From: Citrus sinensis
Lineage: Eukaryota > Streptophyta > Magnoliopsida > Sapindales > Rutaceae
Direction: 5' to 3'
Length of the DNA: 64,000 bases
Assembly: GCF_022201045.2 (NCBI RefSeq)
Contig: NC_068558.1
Span: 45,225,001 to 45,289,000, forward strand
Both the position numbers and the translations under genes were made by a program. The notes below the pieces were generated by a model that was not told the origin of the DNA, made no database searches, and worked only from the letters and a program-made list of their open reading frames with translations. Positions 1 to 12,047 of this stretch are shown here, piece by piece. Every line of letters starts with the position of its first letter. Position 1 is the stretch's first letter.

Positions 1-404
1 ATCAAACCGTTTTGAAATTAAAACCTGGTACTTTCTCCCCATCTGCAAAGGATGATTATGTATATATTGAAGGATCCAAATTCCTTAATCGGAACATTAA
101 ATAACCATCACAAAGAACAAAACATTTAATGAATTCGTAAAATGCAGCGGTCTGCCGATCTGCTCTCCCTTTCACCTGTTCACTCTATCAAAAAATAGAG
201 AGTGCTCCCACGCGCGCGAACTCTAAAGGCAGTGGGGCCTTCTTAGTAGTAGTATTAGTTGGTACTCGGAGCAAATTCATTCACAACTTAGACTTGCTTA
301 GTTGAGTAAATAACATTTATTGATCAACGGTGGGTCATTTTTTGTTTTTTTTTTTTTAAATCTGTTATACATCGATGTTATTGATATTACATCAGACATT
401 ACAA

Positions 405-925
405 TTTATATTTATAATCACACCATATAACTGAGATCACTGCCATACATTGACACACTGAAGCACTTGCTCACATATTTTAAACTCTCTCTAATATTTG
501 AGAGTTGTGTTTACTCCACTCACATTTTGTAAGGAAGAGCTAGAGGGGTATCTACTCCACTTACATTTCGTAAGGGAGAGATTGTCTCCACTCACATATC
601 GTAAGGGAGAGACTGTTTCCACTCAATTATGTTGATAATTGAGGTAATACTTAAATTAACCCCAATAAAACTCTTATGGAGGCTCGAGCCCTATAGTATT
701 TACAATCATACCATATAACTGAGACAATTGTCATACATTGACACACTGAAGCACTTGTCTACATATTTTAAACTACCTCTAACATTCGAGGGTGTCTACT
801 CTACTCATATTTTGTAAGGGAGAGACTGTTTTCATTCAATTATATTGATAATTGAGATAGTACTGAAATTAATCTCTATAAAACGCTTTTAGAGGCTCAA
901 ACTCTTACGCTCAATATTATAAACC
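405..925. repeat. Imperfect tandem duplication (about 210-290 bp unit)
   Basis: Two direct copies, about 405-695 and 700-925, share the block 'ccatataactgaga' followed by 'catacattgacacactg', and both end in a similar 'aaaac/aaact...gaggctc' stretch. The first copy holds three sub-repeats of about 28 bp (about 512-539, 552-581, 585-613), each reading 'ctcca-ctyacat-ytyg-taaggrag'. The second copy has one (about 795-827), which explains the length difference. No coding potential was seen. It could be a transposon or LTR remnant, but no terminal structure was identified. Confidence 0.7.
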
Positions 926-1395
926 CAAGATTTTTTCTATTGGACCAGATGGCCATCGGTAACGGTGGGTCAATTAGCTTTGAGCTTCTTTTTTTTCTTT
1001 TTTTAAATAGGAATTAGCTGTAAACTCAAAATAATTAAAAAAAAAGGCCAAAGCTCGACGTGTTGTTTTCGGAGATACAGGAGCACAGTTTGGTTGATTG
1101 GAGTCCAAGAGTTTACGTAAAGATTGTCAACCAAGTCATTTGAATCGTGTTACATTTCTCTTTCTCTCTCTAGTCTTTTAGACTTGTTAATTCTGTTTTT
1201 ATTGTTTTTGTCTGCCCTTGCCATTTTCATCATTTCAGCAGCTGGCTGGCTGGACTGGACAACGCTCTTCTTCTAGAAGCACATATAGAATTTAGACACC
1301 GTGGTTGGTGGCTCTCCCAGGCAAAGAGGCAGAAGCGCTCAAGCGAGTTCTTTGTCTTGGAGCTTCTGTTTCTGGTTCGGGCTTCATTCATTTAG

Positions 1396-1661
1396 GTAAG
1401 GTAATTCGTAAATTTGAGAGATGCCTGCACTTTTGGCTTTTGGCTTCCACTTTTCCAAGCTGGTATTCAGTCAAAAGTTTTTCTCTTTTGCTCCCCTTTT
1501 CTGCGAGGCTTGTTTTATGTCGTCTTTTGTTTTTGCTGATTTGATTTGCATGATTCAACTTTTCTCTTTTCAAAAAAAAGGAAATAAAAGGGCAGCATGA
1601 TTGAACTCGTGATCTCTGATTTTCTTTTCAATATGCACATGGTCAGGATTTTTTATTTACA

Positions 1662-1710
<49 letters not shown>

Positions 1711-2205
1711 TGCTTCTATATTTTGAGGAGGATTCCTGCTTCTTTGAAGTTGAACAATCTTTTATTATTTAAACAAATAAAAGGAAAAAAAAAACTAGTA
1801 ATAATATCAGTGAAAAGTTTGGCAGTAGCTTTTCTGGCTGCACTTTCACGTGATTTTAAACAAGACCGTAAAAATGCCAAAGGGTCAAGGTCAATAGTCA
1901 AAACTCAGAAGGTACTCCGGCATCCCAGTGCAAGTTAGTTGCAGCTGGCAGTGCAGAAGGAGATTTGATATCTCCTTTGCTCTCGCCATTACTTTGCTTA
2001 TGATATTTTCTTTTTTTAAAAAAAAAAATCATTATCACTTTCCTTTTTATTATAATTATTAGTTGTTCGAATTTAATGCTCGTAACTTGCAATCATATTG
2101 GCGCACTGTGCTTTTCTGGTTCTTGATTGATTTTCGTTTCCTTTCTGCTAGAATCTTTTGCTTGTTTCTCTAAAAGCTCTTTTTCTTTTGCTAATATATT
2201 TTCAG
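1396..2205 (+). other. Probable 5' UTR intron of the ABCC transporter gene
   Basis: A good donor (ttag|gtaagg) follows position 1395, and a pyrimidine-rich acceptor (ttttcag|ggag) ends at 2205. Joining them gives a leader exon ending at 1395 and a second leader exon 2206-2283 directly before the start codon at 2284. The upstream exon probably begins near 1080-1300. The intron holds an ATT microsatellite and two copies of the CACGTG hexamer lie in the region (near 1849 and 2259). Leader introns often raise expression in plants, but that role is inferred here. Confidence 0.55.
1663..1710. repeat. (ATT)16 microsatellite
   Basis: Sixteen uninterrupted ATT triplets lie inside the inferred 5' UTR intron. 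The open frame across it, with a long isoleucine run, is an artefact of the repeat. It is likely to vary in length between individuals. Confidence 0.95.
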
Positions 2206-2283
2206 GGAGTGAGATATATATATAAGCACATAGAAGGATTATTCAGCGGTAGTATTCACGTGAAACTTGTTTAAACTTTAAAC

Positions 2284-5200
2284 ATGTCTTCTGCATCTGG
2301 TTGGATCACTTCCCTTTCATGTTCAAGTTCTGTGGTTCAATCATCTGAGGACACATCTGTTTCACTGATATTGCATTGGCTGAGATTCATTTTCCTCTCC
2401 CCGTGTCCTCAAAGAGCTCTGTTATCATTTGTTGATCTCCTGTTCTTGCTCGCCCTCATTGTGTTTGCGGTTCAAAAGCTTTATTCTAAGTTTACAGCCA
2501 GCGGCCTCTCCAGCTCTGATATCAGCAAGCCCTTGATCAGGAACAATAGAGCTTCTGTCAGAACTACATTGTGGTTCAAGCTCTCCCTTATTGTTACTGC
2601 TCTTTTAGCACTTTGTTTCACTGTTATTTGCATTTTAACATTCAGTGGGAGCACCCAATGGCCATGGAAGCTGGTTGATGCACTCTTTTGGTTGGTTCAC
2701 GCCATAACTCATGCAGTGATTGCTATCTTAATCGTTCATGAGAAGAAGTTTGAAGCTGTTACTCATCCTTTGTCGCTTAGAATTTATTGGGTTGCAAATT
2801 TCATCATTGTTTCCTTATTTACAACATCTGGGATCATTCGTTTGGTATCTTTTGAAACAGCCCAATTTTGCAGTTTGAAACTGGATGACATAGTTTCCAT
2901 AGTGTCTTTCCCTTTGTTAACTGTCCTTTTGTTTACTGCAATTAGAGGATCAACTGGAATTGCTGTGAACAGTGATTCTGAACCTGGAATGGATGAAAAA
3001 ACCAAATTATATGAACCTCTTTTGAGCAAATCTGATGTTGTGAGTGGATTTGCTTCAGCTTCTATACTATCAAAGGCTTTCTGGATTTGGATGAATCCCC
3101 TGTTGAGTAAAGGCTACAAATCCCCTCTTAAGATTGATGAAATCCCATCACTCTCACCACAACATAGAGCTGAAAGAATGTCGGAGCTCTTCGAATCAAA
3201 GTGGCCTAAACCACATGAAAAATGCAAGCACCCAGTTCGAACCACACTGTTGCGGTGCTTTTGGAAGGAAGTTGCATTCACTGCATTCCTTGCAATTGTG
3301 AGGCTCTGTGTAATGTATGTCGGACCAGTTCTTATTCAAAGATTTGTGGATTTCACTTCTGGGAAAAGCAGCTCTTTTTACGAAGGATACTACCTTGTAT
3401 TGATTCTCCTTGTTGCAAAATTTGTAGAAGTTTTTTCCACTCACCAGTTCAACTTCAATTCACAGAAACTTGGAATGCTCATTAGGTGCACTCTTATAAC
3501 ATCCTTATACAGGAAAGGGCTCAGGCTATCTTGCTCTGCTCGGCAGGCTCATGGAGTTGGGCAAATAGTGAATTATATGGCTGTTGATGCACAGCAGCTC
3601 TCTGATATGATGTTACAGCTACATGCCGTATGGTTAATGCCATTACAAATTTCTGTTGCCTTGATTCTCCTATATAACTGCCTTGGTGCCTCAGTCATCA
3701 CAACAGTCGTTGGAATTATTGGCGTAATGATATTTGTTGTGATGGGCACAAAAAGAAATAACAGATTCCAGTTCAATGTGATGAAAAATAGAGATTCAAG
3801 AATGAAGGCGACAAATGAGATGCTTAATTATATGCGTGTAATTAAGTTCCAGGCATGGGAAGATCATTTCAATAAGAGAATCCTATCCTTCCGTGAATCA
3901 GAATTTGGTTGGCTAACCAAGTTCATGTACTCAATCTCTGGGAATATTATTGTAATGTGGAGCACACCAGTGCTCATATCAACTCTTACATTTGCTACTG
4001 CACTTCTGTTTGGAGTTCCACTTGATGCTGGGTCGGTGTTTACTACAACAACAATCTTTAAGATCTTGCAGGAGCCCATAAGAAACTTCCCTCAATCAAT
4101 GATCTCACTTTCACAAGCAATGATATCTCTTGCAAGATTGGATAAGTACATGTTAAGTAGGGAATTGGTGAATGAGTCGGTGGAAAGAGTGGAGGGCTGT
4201 GATGATAATATTGCTGTGGAGGTTAGAGATGGGGTGTTTAGCTGGGATGATGAAAATGGGGAAGAGTGTTTGAAAAATATAAATTTGGAAATAAAGAAAG
4301 GTGACCTTACTGCTATTGTTGGGACTGTGGGATCTGGAAAGTCCTCTCTCCTTGCCTCCATTCTTGGTGAGATGCACAAAATATCTGGAAAGGTAAGAAT
4401 TCTGATGTGCAATTTGTTTAGTTTGCCTTTTCTTTTTCATTAATTGAAGTTACTGGTTGCAAGTCTAACAGGAATACATGTCTGCATACCTCAAACACCA
4501 AAATCCTATTAAGAGTGTGGAATATAGTAAAAGTTGATTGATCGATAAATGCGCCTTCTTAAACAGGTTAAAGTTTGTGGGACAACTGCCTATGTGGCTC
4601 AAACATCATGGATTCAAAATGGGACCATTGAAGAAAACATTCTCTTCGGTTTGCCAATGAACAGGGCGAAGTATGGGGAAGTTGTCAGGGTTTGTTGCTT
4701 AGAGAAAGACTTGGAAATGATGGAATATGGAGATCAAACTGAAATTGGAGAGCGTGGCATCAATCTCAGTGGCGGACAGAAGCAGCGGATACAACTTGCT
4801 AGAGCTGTGTATCAGGATTGTGATATTTACCTTCTCGATGATGTCTTTAGTGCTGTTGATGCTCATACTGGATCAGATATATTTAAGGTGACATAGTTAT
4901 TTACAATTTTTCGACTGTGGGAAACTCACTTAAAGAAATAACCCAATTTTCTTGCTGAATTGCTGTTTTAATCAGAATCATTTTGGTTTACCATGGAAAT
5001 CATAATCACAAAGTTGTTCAGAGAAAAATTACTTGAATGATAAGCAAAAACCAAATTATTTATATTGGTATCCAGTGCCTAAACGTGAGATGGTGAAAAA
5101 TCTACTAGATTCTTCTGAAAGCAACATAGTAATGTGTCATGGACTGCACAAACAATCAAGATCGTCTCTTGCTTGTGTTGGAATAGTCCCTTCATGTTAA

Positions 5201-8200
5201 GCACAAAACTAGATGCAACTTTTTATTGCAAATGAATGCTAGCTGTTGTGTTTTCAGGTGGTGTTACTGGATATGCTTTGAATTGTTCAATGAATTAAAT
5301 TGTAGTGACCTCACTACCTTCATATGAATTTTGTATCAGAAGGCTATACTTTTGTATTGTAATCTGATTAAGTTATTTCACTTATTTATGTTTAACTGGC
5401 TATACCAGTAGTTCTATAAAGTGCATGCAAGAATAATAAATGAAAAAGCAATTGGTCAAAGCTAGCTAAACCTTTTGAATGCCTTCTTGTAGGAATGTGT
5501 CAGAGGAGCTCTCAAAGGCAAGACCATTATACTGGTAACTCACCAAGTTGACTTCTTGCATAATGTTGATCTTATCTTGGTAAGTTCAATCTTCATGTTA
5601 ATGCTTGGCTGATGAAATTTTGACACAAATTCTGATTCATGTACGAAGGCCAACATCTTTAAACAAATTTGTGTTCAATTACAGGTCATGCGAGAGGGGA
5701 TGATAGTCCAATCAGGAAGGTATAATGCTTTACTAAATTCAGGAATGGATTTTGGAGCATTAGTAGCTGCCCATGAAACATCGATGGAACTTGTAGAAGT
5801 TGGCAAAACCGTGCCTAGCGGAAATTCCCCTAAAACACCAAAATCTCCTCAAATCACTTCCAACCTTCAGGAAGCAAATGGGGAAAATAAGTCTGTGGAA
5901 CAATCAAATTCTGATAAAGGAAATTCTAAGCTCATTAAAGAAGAGGAAAGAGAAACCGGTAAAGTTGGCTTGCATGTTTACAAAATATACTGCACAGAGG
6001 CATATGGGTGGTGGGGTGTAGTGGCGGTGCTGCTATTGTCTGTTGCATGGCAAGGGTCTCTAATGGCTGGTGATTATTGGCTGTCATATGAAACTTCAGA
6101 AGATCACTCTATGTCATTTAATCCTTCTTTGTTCATCGGTGTCTATGGAAGTACTGCAGTCCTGTCAATGGTGATACTAGTGGTGAGAGCCTATTTTGTT
6201 ACTCATGTGGGACTTAAGACAGCCCAAATTTTTTTCAGCCAAATTCTTCGAAGTATCTTGCATGCCCCCATGTCATTTTTTGACACCACACCTTCAGGAA
6301 GAATTTTAAGTCGGGTAAGAACAAAAAGCTGAAAGTAGGATTCCTAATTTTGCAAATGCTAGTTTTGTTAGTATATGGCGGAATCTAACCCTTATTTGGT
6401 ACAGTCATCCAACTTCTGAGAAAAATTACATGGTTCGAGTTTACACTGACGATTTATATCTATTTTCAGGCGTCAACTGATCAAACCAACATTGATCTCT
6501 TTCTCCCATTCTTCGTTGGCATTACTGTTGCCATGTACATCACACTGCTTGGCATCTTCATTATAACATGTCAATATGCTTGGCCAACAATTTTCTTAGT
6601 AATACCACTTGCTTGGGCGAATTACTGGTACCGGGTACGAGCTCTCTTTCTAACTTGTGTTGTGAACATTAATCACTTTCGCCTCCAGAAGAAGTTCAAT
6701 ACTCAATACCCATAGTTCATATGACTGCATAGAGGCCAATATGACCTGTTTTCGGTTACCTTTTTCTCTTTCTCTCTGTGTGTGTAGGGTGGGGTGCGAT
6801 GTGGTGGGGGTGGGGCCCAATGGTTGGGCCCGATGGTGGTGGGGGTAATTTAACAATTTGGTATGATGCTGTAAATTATCCATATTGAATGAGCCTAATC
6901 AGGCAGATATCCCTGATATCCCTCGTCCAGAATGGTCTAACTCTCAATAACCATTCTTTTTAACCATTGTGAAATTTTTTAATTTTGGAATGAGCATCAA
7001 ATCTTGATTGGAACATGTGGTCAAAGTCCTCAGAGTTTTGCCAGTATCTATAAGCGAAAATGTTTTCGCTAGGAAATTTCTTAGTAAAAAAAAGCTGCAT
7101 GATCTACCAATTTGTAACATTTTTCTCTTTTGGGTTGCAGGGATACTATCTTTCTACATCAAGAGAATTAACACGCCTTGACTCAATCACCAAAGCACCT
7201 GTCATTCATCATTTTTCAGAAAGCATATCTGGTGTTATGACAATCCGTGCTTTTGGAAAGCAAACTACATTTTATCAGGAAAATGTTAATAGAGTTAATG
7301 GCAATTTGCGCATGGATTTCCACAACAATGGGTCCAATGAGTGGTTGGGTTTCCGTCTGGAGCTACTTGGGAGTTTTACTTTCTGCCTCGCCACTTTGTT
7401 TATGATCCTGTTACCCAGCAGTATCATAAAACCAGGTAATTATATGTATATAGGCTGACTGTTATTTTAAGTGAGCAACACCTCTTGTCTCTTGAAGATT
7501 TGCTATGTCAAGCTCTTAATTCACGTCTCTTGACAATGTGAGTCATTGAAACTTAATCATTCAAAATGTCCCAGGAAAAGATTCCCACTGTTGAAATTAA
7601 TTCATTGGATGGCGTAATCTATCCATTATGCCTGTTATCACTTTTCAGCTAATCTCTTTGTGCTACATCAGTTTGTACAAAACTGTTTGAAGCTCTATCA
7701 TTGCTGATCAAATTATACTCATACATATTTATCCTTTTATCTTATGTACTTATTAATGTTCTGTTCTTACAATGTAGAGAATGTTGGTTTGTCACTCTCA
7801 TATGGGTTGTCCCTCAATGGTGTGCTATTCTGGGCCATATACATGAGTTGCTTTGTGGAAAACCGGATGGTCTCTGTTGAAAGGATAAAGCAGTTTACAG
7901 AAATTCCTTCAGAAGCAGCATGGAAGATGGAAGATCGTCTTCCACCTCCAAATTGGCCTGCTCATGGCAATGTGGACCTCATAGACTTGCAGGTAGCTGG
8001 CCTTAGATTATTACTTATTACAGTTTCTTGAAAACTGATATAAATATATTTGTTTGAGCAGCCACGGATCATGTTCAGTACCAACTGTTAAATTACAACT
8101 GATCTAGGCCTCCTCAATTGATATTGCTTGGGATAAATTACTGATTATTTACCATAACATGTTAAAAACTTTGGCAAACAGGTCAGATATCGCTCCAACA

Positions 8201-9353
8201 CTCCTCTGGTTCTCAAAGGTATTACACTCAGCATTCACGGGGGAGAGAAGATTGGTGTAGTTGGGCGTACAGGAAGTGGGAAGTCAACTTTAATTCAAGT
8301 TTTCTTTAGGCTGGTGGAGCCTTCAGGAGGGAGAATCATTATTGATGGAATCGACATTTCATTGTTGGGGCTTCATGACCTAAGGTCTCGCTTTGGGATC
8401 ATTCCTCAAGAACCTGTCCTTTTTGAAGGAACTGTGAGAAGCAACATTGATCCAATTGGTCAGTATTCAGATGAAGAAATCTGGAAGGTATGCCATTCCT
8501 TTTTTCTGATATGTGTCTCCTACATTTATGATCAAAGTTTGTGGGTCTGTTTGCTGCATTAGCTAACTTATTATTATTTTTGTAGAGCCTCGAGCGATGT
8601 CAACTTAAAGATGTGGTAGCTGCAAAGCCTGATAAACTCGATTCTTTAGGTAACTTCACTTCCTCCCTTTTCCTTGAATTTTCAGTTTGATTTAATGGAA
8701 GTCATATGTATCTTTTTAGAAGCTAAAACATGCCAAAATGTTGAACTTTGTAGTGGCCGATAGTGGTGACAACTGGAGCGTGGGACAAAGGCAGCTTCTT
8801 TGTCTGGGAAGGGTTATGCTAAAGCACAGCCGGCTCTTGTTTATGGATGAGGCGACGGCTTCTGTTGATTCACAAACTGATGCTGAAATTCAAAGGATCA
8901 TTCGAGAGGAGTTTGCTGCCTGTACAATTATCAGCATTGCTCACAGGATACCCACAGTCATGGATTGTGATAGAGTTATAGTTGTTGATGCAGGTTTGTG
9001 ATTCATTTTTTCCCTTTCCCTTAATAGGTCAACATAAGCACTGCAAGTTATGTGGATCAAAGGAAACTTATTGCAAATCCCCTTCTCGGCCTATTGAGAA
9101 GCTTCAAGATGATAGTTTTACCTGTCAACTAAAATTTTGAAGCAAACTGTTTCAGACCACATGTTGTCACTCATCAAATAACGAGCATGACTTTGCATAC
9201 CACATGAAGTTCGCTGCTAATGAGTAATTCCCTTTTCTTTTCTTCATAACAGGATGGGCGAAAGAATTTGGCAAGCCATCCAGGTTGCTTGAGAGGCCAT
9301 CACTCTTTGGAGCATTGGTGCAGGAGTATGCCAACCGATCGGCAGAACTGTAG
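2284..9353 (+). CDS. ABCC4: ABC transporter C family, ABCC4/ABCC14-like (MRP type), 11 coding exons
   Basis: Full-length MRP-type ABC exporter of 1510 aa, expected in the vacuolar or plasma membrane and moving conjugated or anionic organic substrates using ATP. Exons: 2284-4392, 4567-4887, 5493-5579, 5685-6314, 6470-6634, 7141-7435, 7778-7992, 8182-8487, 8586-8649, 8754-8993, 9253-9353; all joins keep frame. Order: hydrophobic TMD0 (to about residue 240), TMD1, NBD1, linker, TMD2, NBD2. NBD1 has Walker [10 protein letters not shown] (680-688), signature LSGGQ (770-774) and Walker B IYLLDD (790-795), where Asp replaces the catalytic Glu, as is usual in ABCC. NBD2 has Walker [10 protein letters not shown] (1302-1310), a degenerate signature WSVGQ (1405-1409) and Walker B with the catalytic Glu (LLFMDE, Glu1430). 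The large first exon matches the AtABCC4/AtABCC14 subclade. The symbol marks the subclade; ABCC14 is equally possible. Confidence 0.95.
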
Positions 9354-10041
9354 GAACAAATCCTTTGCACTTGATGTTGGTTGAAAAGAGTTTTCTGTGA
9401 TGGAATGCCTATGAGTTTAAGAACCACCTGTGACTGCCATGAAAGAATCACATTCACTCGCTCAAAAGTTGCAGCAAAGAAACTTCTTCTGAATAATGCC
9501 ATGGAAGTTTAAGTAATAACTCTTCGGCATATTTGCAATTTTGATGTCGTAGTCGACAAATGAAGAATAGAAAATATTGTGATGTTAGGAACTGTCAGTG
9601 GAACGGTAATTTAAGCACCCCCCTCAGCCTTTCCGGGGGTAGAAAAAGGTTTTCTATCTGGAATCTGTAATGAATAACTCCATTAGCAAGACGTTCTTCT
9701 GAAAGTGTATCTGCTTTGCTGGCTGTTCTTATAAGCATCAAATGATTCACTGTCAGCGTATGAGATAACAGAAAGTAACTAGTGCATTTATAGTTTTTCT
9801 TACTAGCTTGACACACATAATGGCTTAAACAACGCATAACAAATGATGCATCTTTTACATTTGGTCAAGAAGCTTCGTTAGAAGTGTAAGCTATTTCTAC
9901 GTGATTGAACATTCACTGGCGTTCAATTATTGGTGTCCCTAAACTTATGACAAATTTTGAAATTGATCGTACTATCTGACAATTCACAGTATTTGAAAAA
10001 GTGGAACGGTGATTTTATAATATTTATTTTTTTGTTAAGCA
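9354..10041 (+). other. ABCC 3' UTR and spacer
   Basis: Sequence after the ABCC stop codon. The first 150-250 bases are probably 3' UTR. The rest is AT-rich spacer without a supported gene. The open frames on the opposite strand show no recognisable protein. Confidence 0.5.
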
Positions 10042-11012
10042 TAAACAAAAGGGAAATTTACAAAAATGGTCATAAAATATTTGCGTTTTTCAACTTTAAC
10101 CCCTCAAAATTTTTTCTATCATAACTAGCCAAATACCTTACTTTTAGACTAGATTACCCTCATAACTTTCATCAAATTTACAAAGGCATGCCACTTTTTC
10201 AATTCCAGCACAACTAAATACAGCTCTTCTTCAATAACTTAACAAACATTTATCACTCTCAACAAATTTCATCACTCTCTATAAATCAATTACATAATTG
10301 AATATAATCATCAATGGGAGAGCTTCTTAAAATTAGTTTATGCTTTTACACAATGTAAATCTTTAATCTATTGATTTTATCAACTAAGTTCGAAATTAAA
10401 GTGGGTTTTGTTGCAAATATTGTTATTTTTCATTCATAAAATAATGTGATTTGTTAAAGTACTTAGTTTGAGTTGAGAAATGAAGAAAAATCATTGAAAA
10501 TACAAAAAAAATTAGGCAAAAAATGAAGTTCAGAACAAATGAGATAGGCAAGTGGGACATGTGCATGTCTCACATAAACGCACTACATTTATGTGCGACA
10601 GGCACCTGTCCCACTGCTTGTCGCACATAAACTCACGGATTTTATAGAGTACATGATTTTGGATATGATTTGTCTCGTCGTAAGCTTCGAAACGGTATAT
10701 TATACGCCTAAAACGGACATATGTAGCTCAAGTTATGGCTTTCGCAATATATATGAAATTTAGTGAGACAGGCACCTGTCCCACTTACCTATAGAGAGTG
10801 ATAAATGTTTGTTAAGTTATTGAAGAAGAACCGTATTTAGTTGTGCTGGAATTGAAAAAGTGGCATGCCTTTGTAAATTTGATGAAAGTGATGAGGGTAA
10901 TCTAGTCCAAAAGTATGGTGTTTTGGTGGTTATGATAGAAAAAACTTTGAGGGGTTAAAGTTGAAAAACGCAAAAATTTTATGGCTATTTTTATAAATTT
11001 CCCTAAACAAAA
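10042..11012. mobile_element. Non-autonomous Mutator-like element with about 210-bp terminal inverted repeats
   Basis: The element body is 10051-11003, flanked by a perfect 9-bp direct repeat 'taaacaaaa' (10042-10050 and 11004-11012), the target duplication size of Mutator-like elements. The left arm (about 10051-10260, starting gggaaatttac) matches the reverse complement of the right arm (about 10793-11003) with scattered mismatches. The 530-bp core has no transposase. It carries three copies of a palindrome-like motif: gacaggcacctgtcccact at 10597-10615 and 10767-10785, and a diverged inverted copy at 10551-10573. Confidence 0.9.
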
Positions 11013-11057
11013 AGACATATAACAATTACTACTTCAAACTCATAGCACAACTTTCAT

Positions 11058-11083
11058 TATATATATATATATATATATATATA
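11058..11083. repeat. (TA)13 microsatellite
   Basis: Uninterrupted TA dinucleotide run between two inverted-repeat elements. TA runs are frequent insertion points for small transposons. Confidence 0.95.
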
Positions 11084-11084
11084 C

Positions 11085-11279
11085 CTGAGATTTTAGAATA
11101 CCTTTATGGTACTACATCCACTAAATGTATGTATGACATATGTGCGTGAATTAAGTATAACTATTAATTATATGATGATTTTGAGTACCAATTAAATGAT
11201 AGTTTTTTAGAACAAAATATACATGTCATACATACATTAAGTAGGTGTATTACTATAAAAGTATTCTAAAATCACTCAG
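11085..11279. mobile_element. Palindromic MITE of about 195 bp
   Basis: The left end 'ctgagattttagaatac' and the right end read as reverse complement 'ctgagtgattttagaatac' start arms of about 55-60 bp that both run into 'aatgtatgtatgacat'. The element is almost wholly a hairpin. The target duplication is not clear because the left flank is the TA microsatellite. No coding capacity. Confidence 0.65.
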
Positions 11280-11411
11280 AATACACATTTTGGACTAATG
11301 TAAAAAAAGTTACTACAATAACTAGTAATTAATTAAACCATAGCAATTCTAATGTGAGAAGTAGGAAATTGGTGAAAGAGTTTAAGAAAAATACAATCAT
11401 TAATTGATTTA

Positions 11412-12047
11412 GAGTAAATGTTTGAATAATCCCTATATCTTTAGGTCAAGTACTTATTAGTCTTTATATTTTAAAAAATATCTTAAAACACTTTTGTTAC
11501 TAAACGTGTAATGCTTCTACCCTTGTTTTTTCTTATATTTTACTATAATACCTTTACTACAATTTTGGAGACATTAATTAATTAATTTATAGAAAAAGTT
11601 AATTAACAAATTAACCCATAGTTATTTGTTAGCAAATTAATCAATAGTTATCAGTATGAATAAACTAGTACTTTTCATACCCTTGCAATGATTTGCTAAT
11701 TATTTAAAATAAACTAGTTAACTTATAGCAATGTTTAATACTCTTGTAATTATAATCTTACTAATAATTATTTATAAAAAAATAATTTACTAAATTAATT
11801 TTAAAAGTAAAATAATAAAAAAGACATTTTTTAATTCACTTTTAAGTTTAATTTGTTAATTAACTTTTTTTAGATAAATTAATTAATATCCCTAAGAATA
11901 TTGTTGCAATTTACTATAAAAGTACATAAAAAGTAAGAGTATGAATGTAATATAATCTAATAGCAGTAATTTATTGAGATATTTTTAAAATAGAGAGATT
12001 AAATGATAATTTAGGTCAAAATATAAGGAGTAAACAAACATTTACCC
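11412..12047. mobile_element. Inverted-repeat element (Mutator-like MITE) of about 636 bp
   Basis: The left end 'gagtaaatgtttg' and the reverse complement of the right end 'gggtaaatgtttg' open arms of about 190-200 bp. These share 'cttatattttactataatac'-like and 'aaaaagttaattaac' blocks. The flanks (attaattgattta / attaatttatt) hint at a degraded target duplication. The end motif resembles the elements at 22204 and 61751, so it may be a distant member of that family. Confidence 0.65.

Noticed and set aside
1597..1938. 113-aa open frame near the ABCC start
   Set aside because: It runs through the ATT microsatellite inside the leader intron and is mostly isoleucine.
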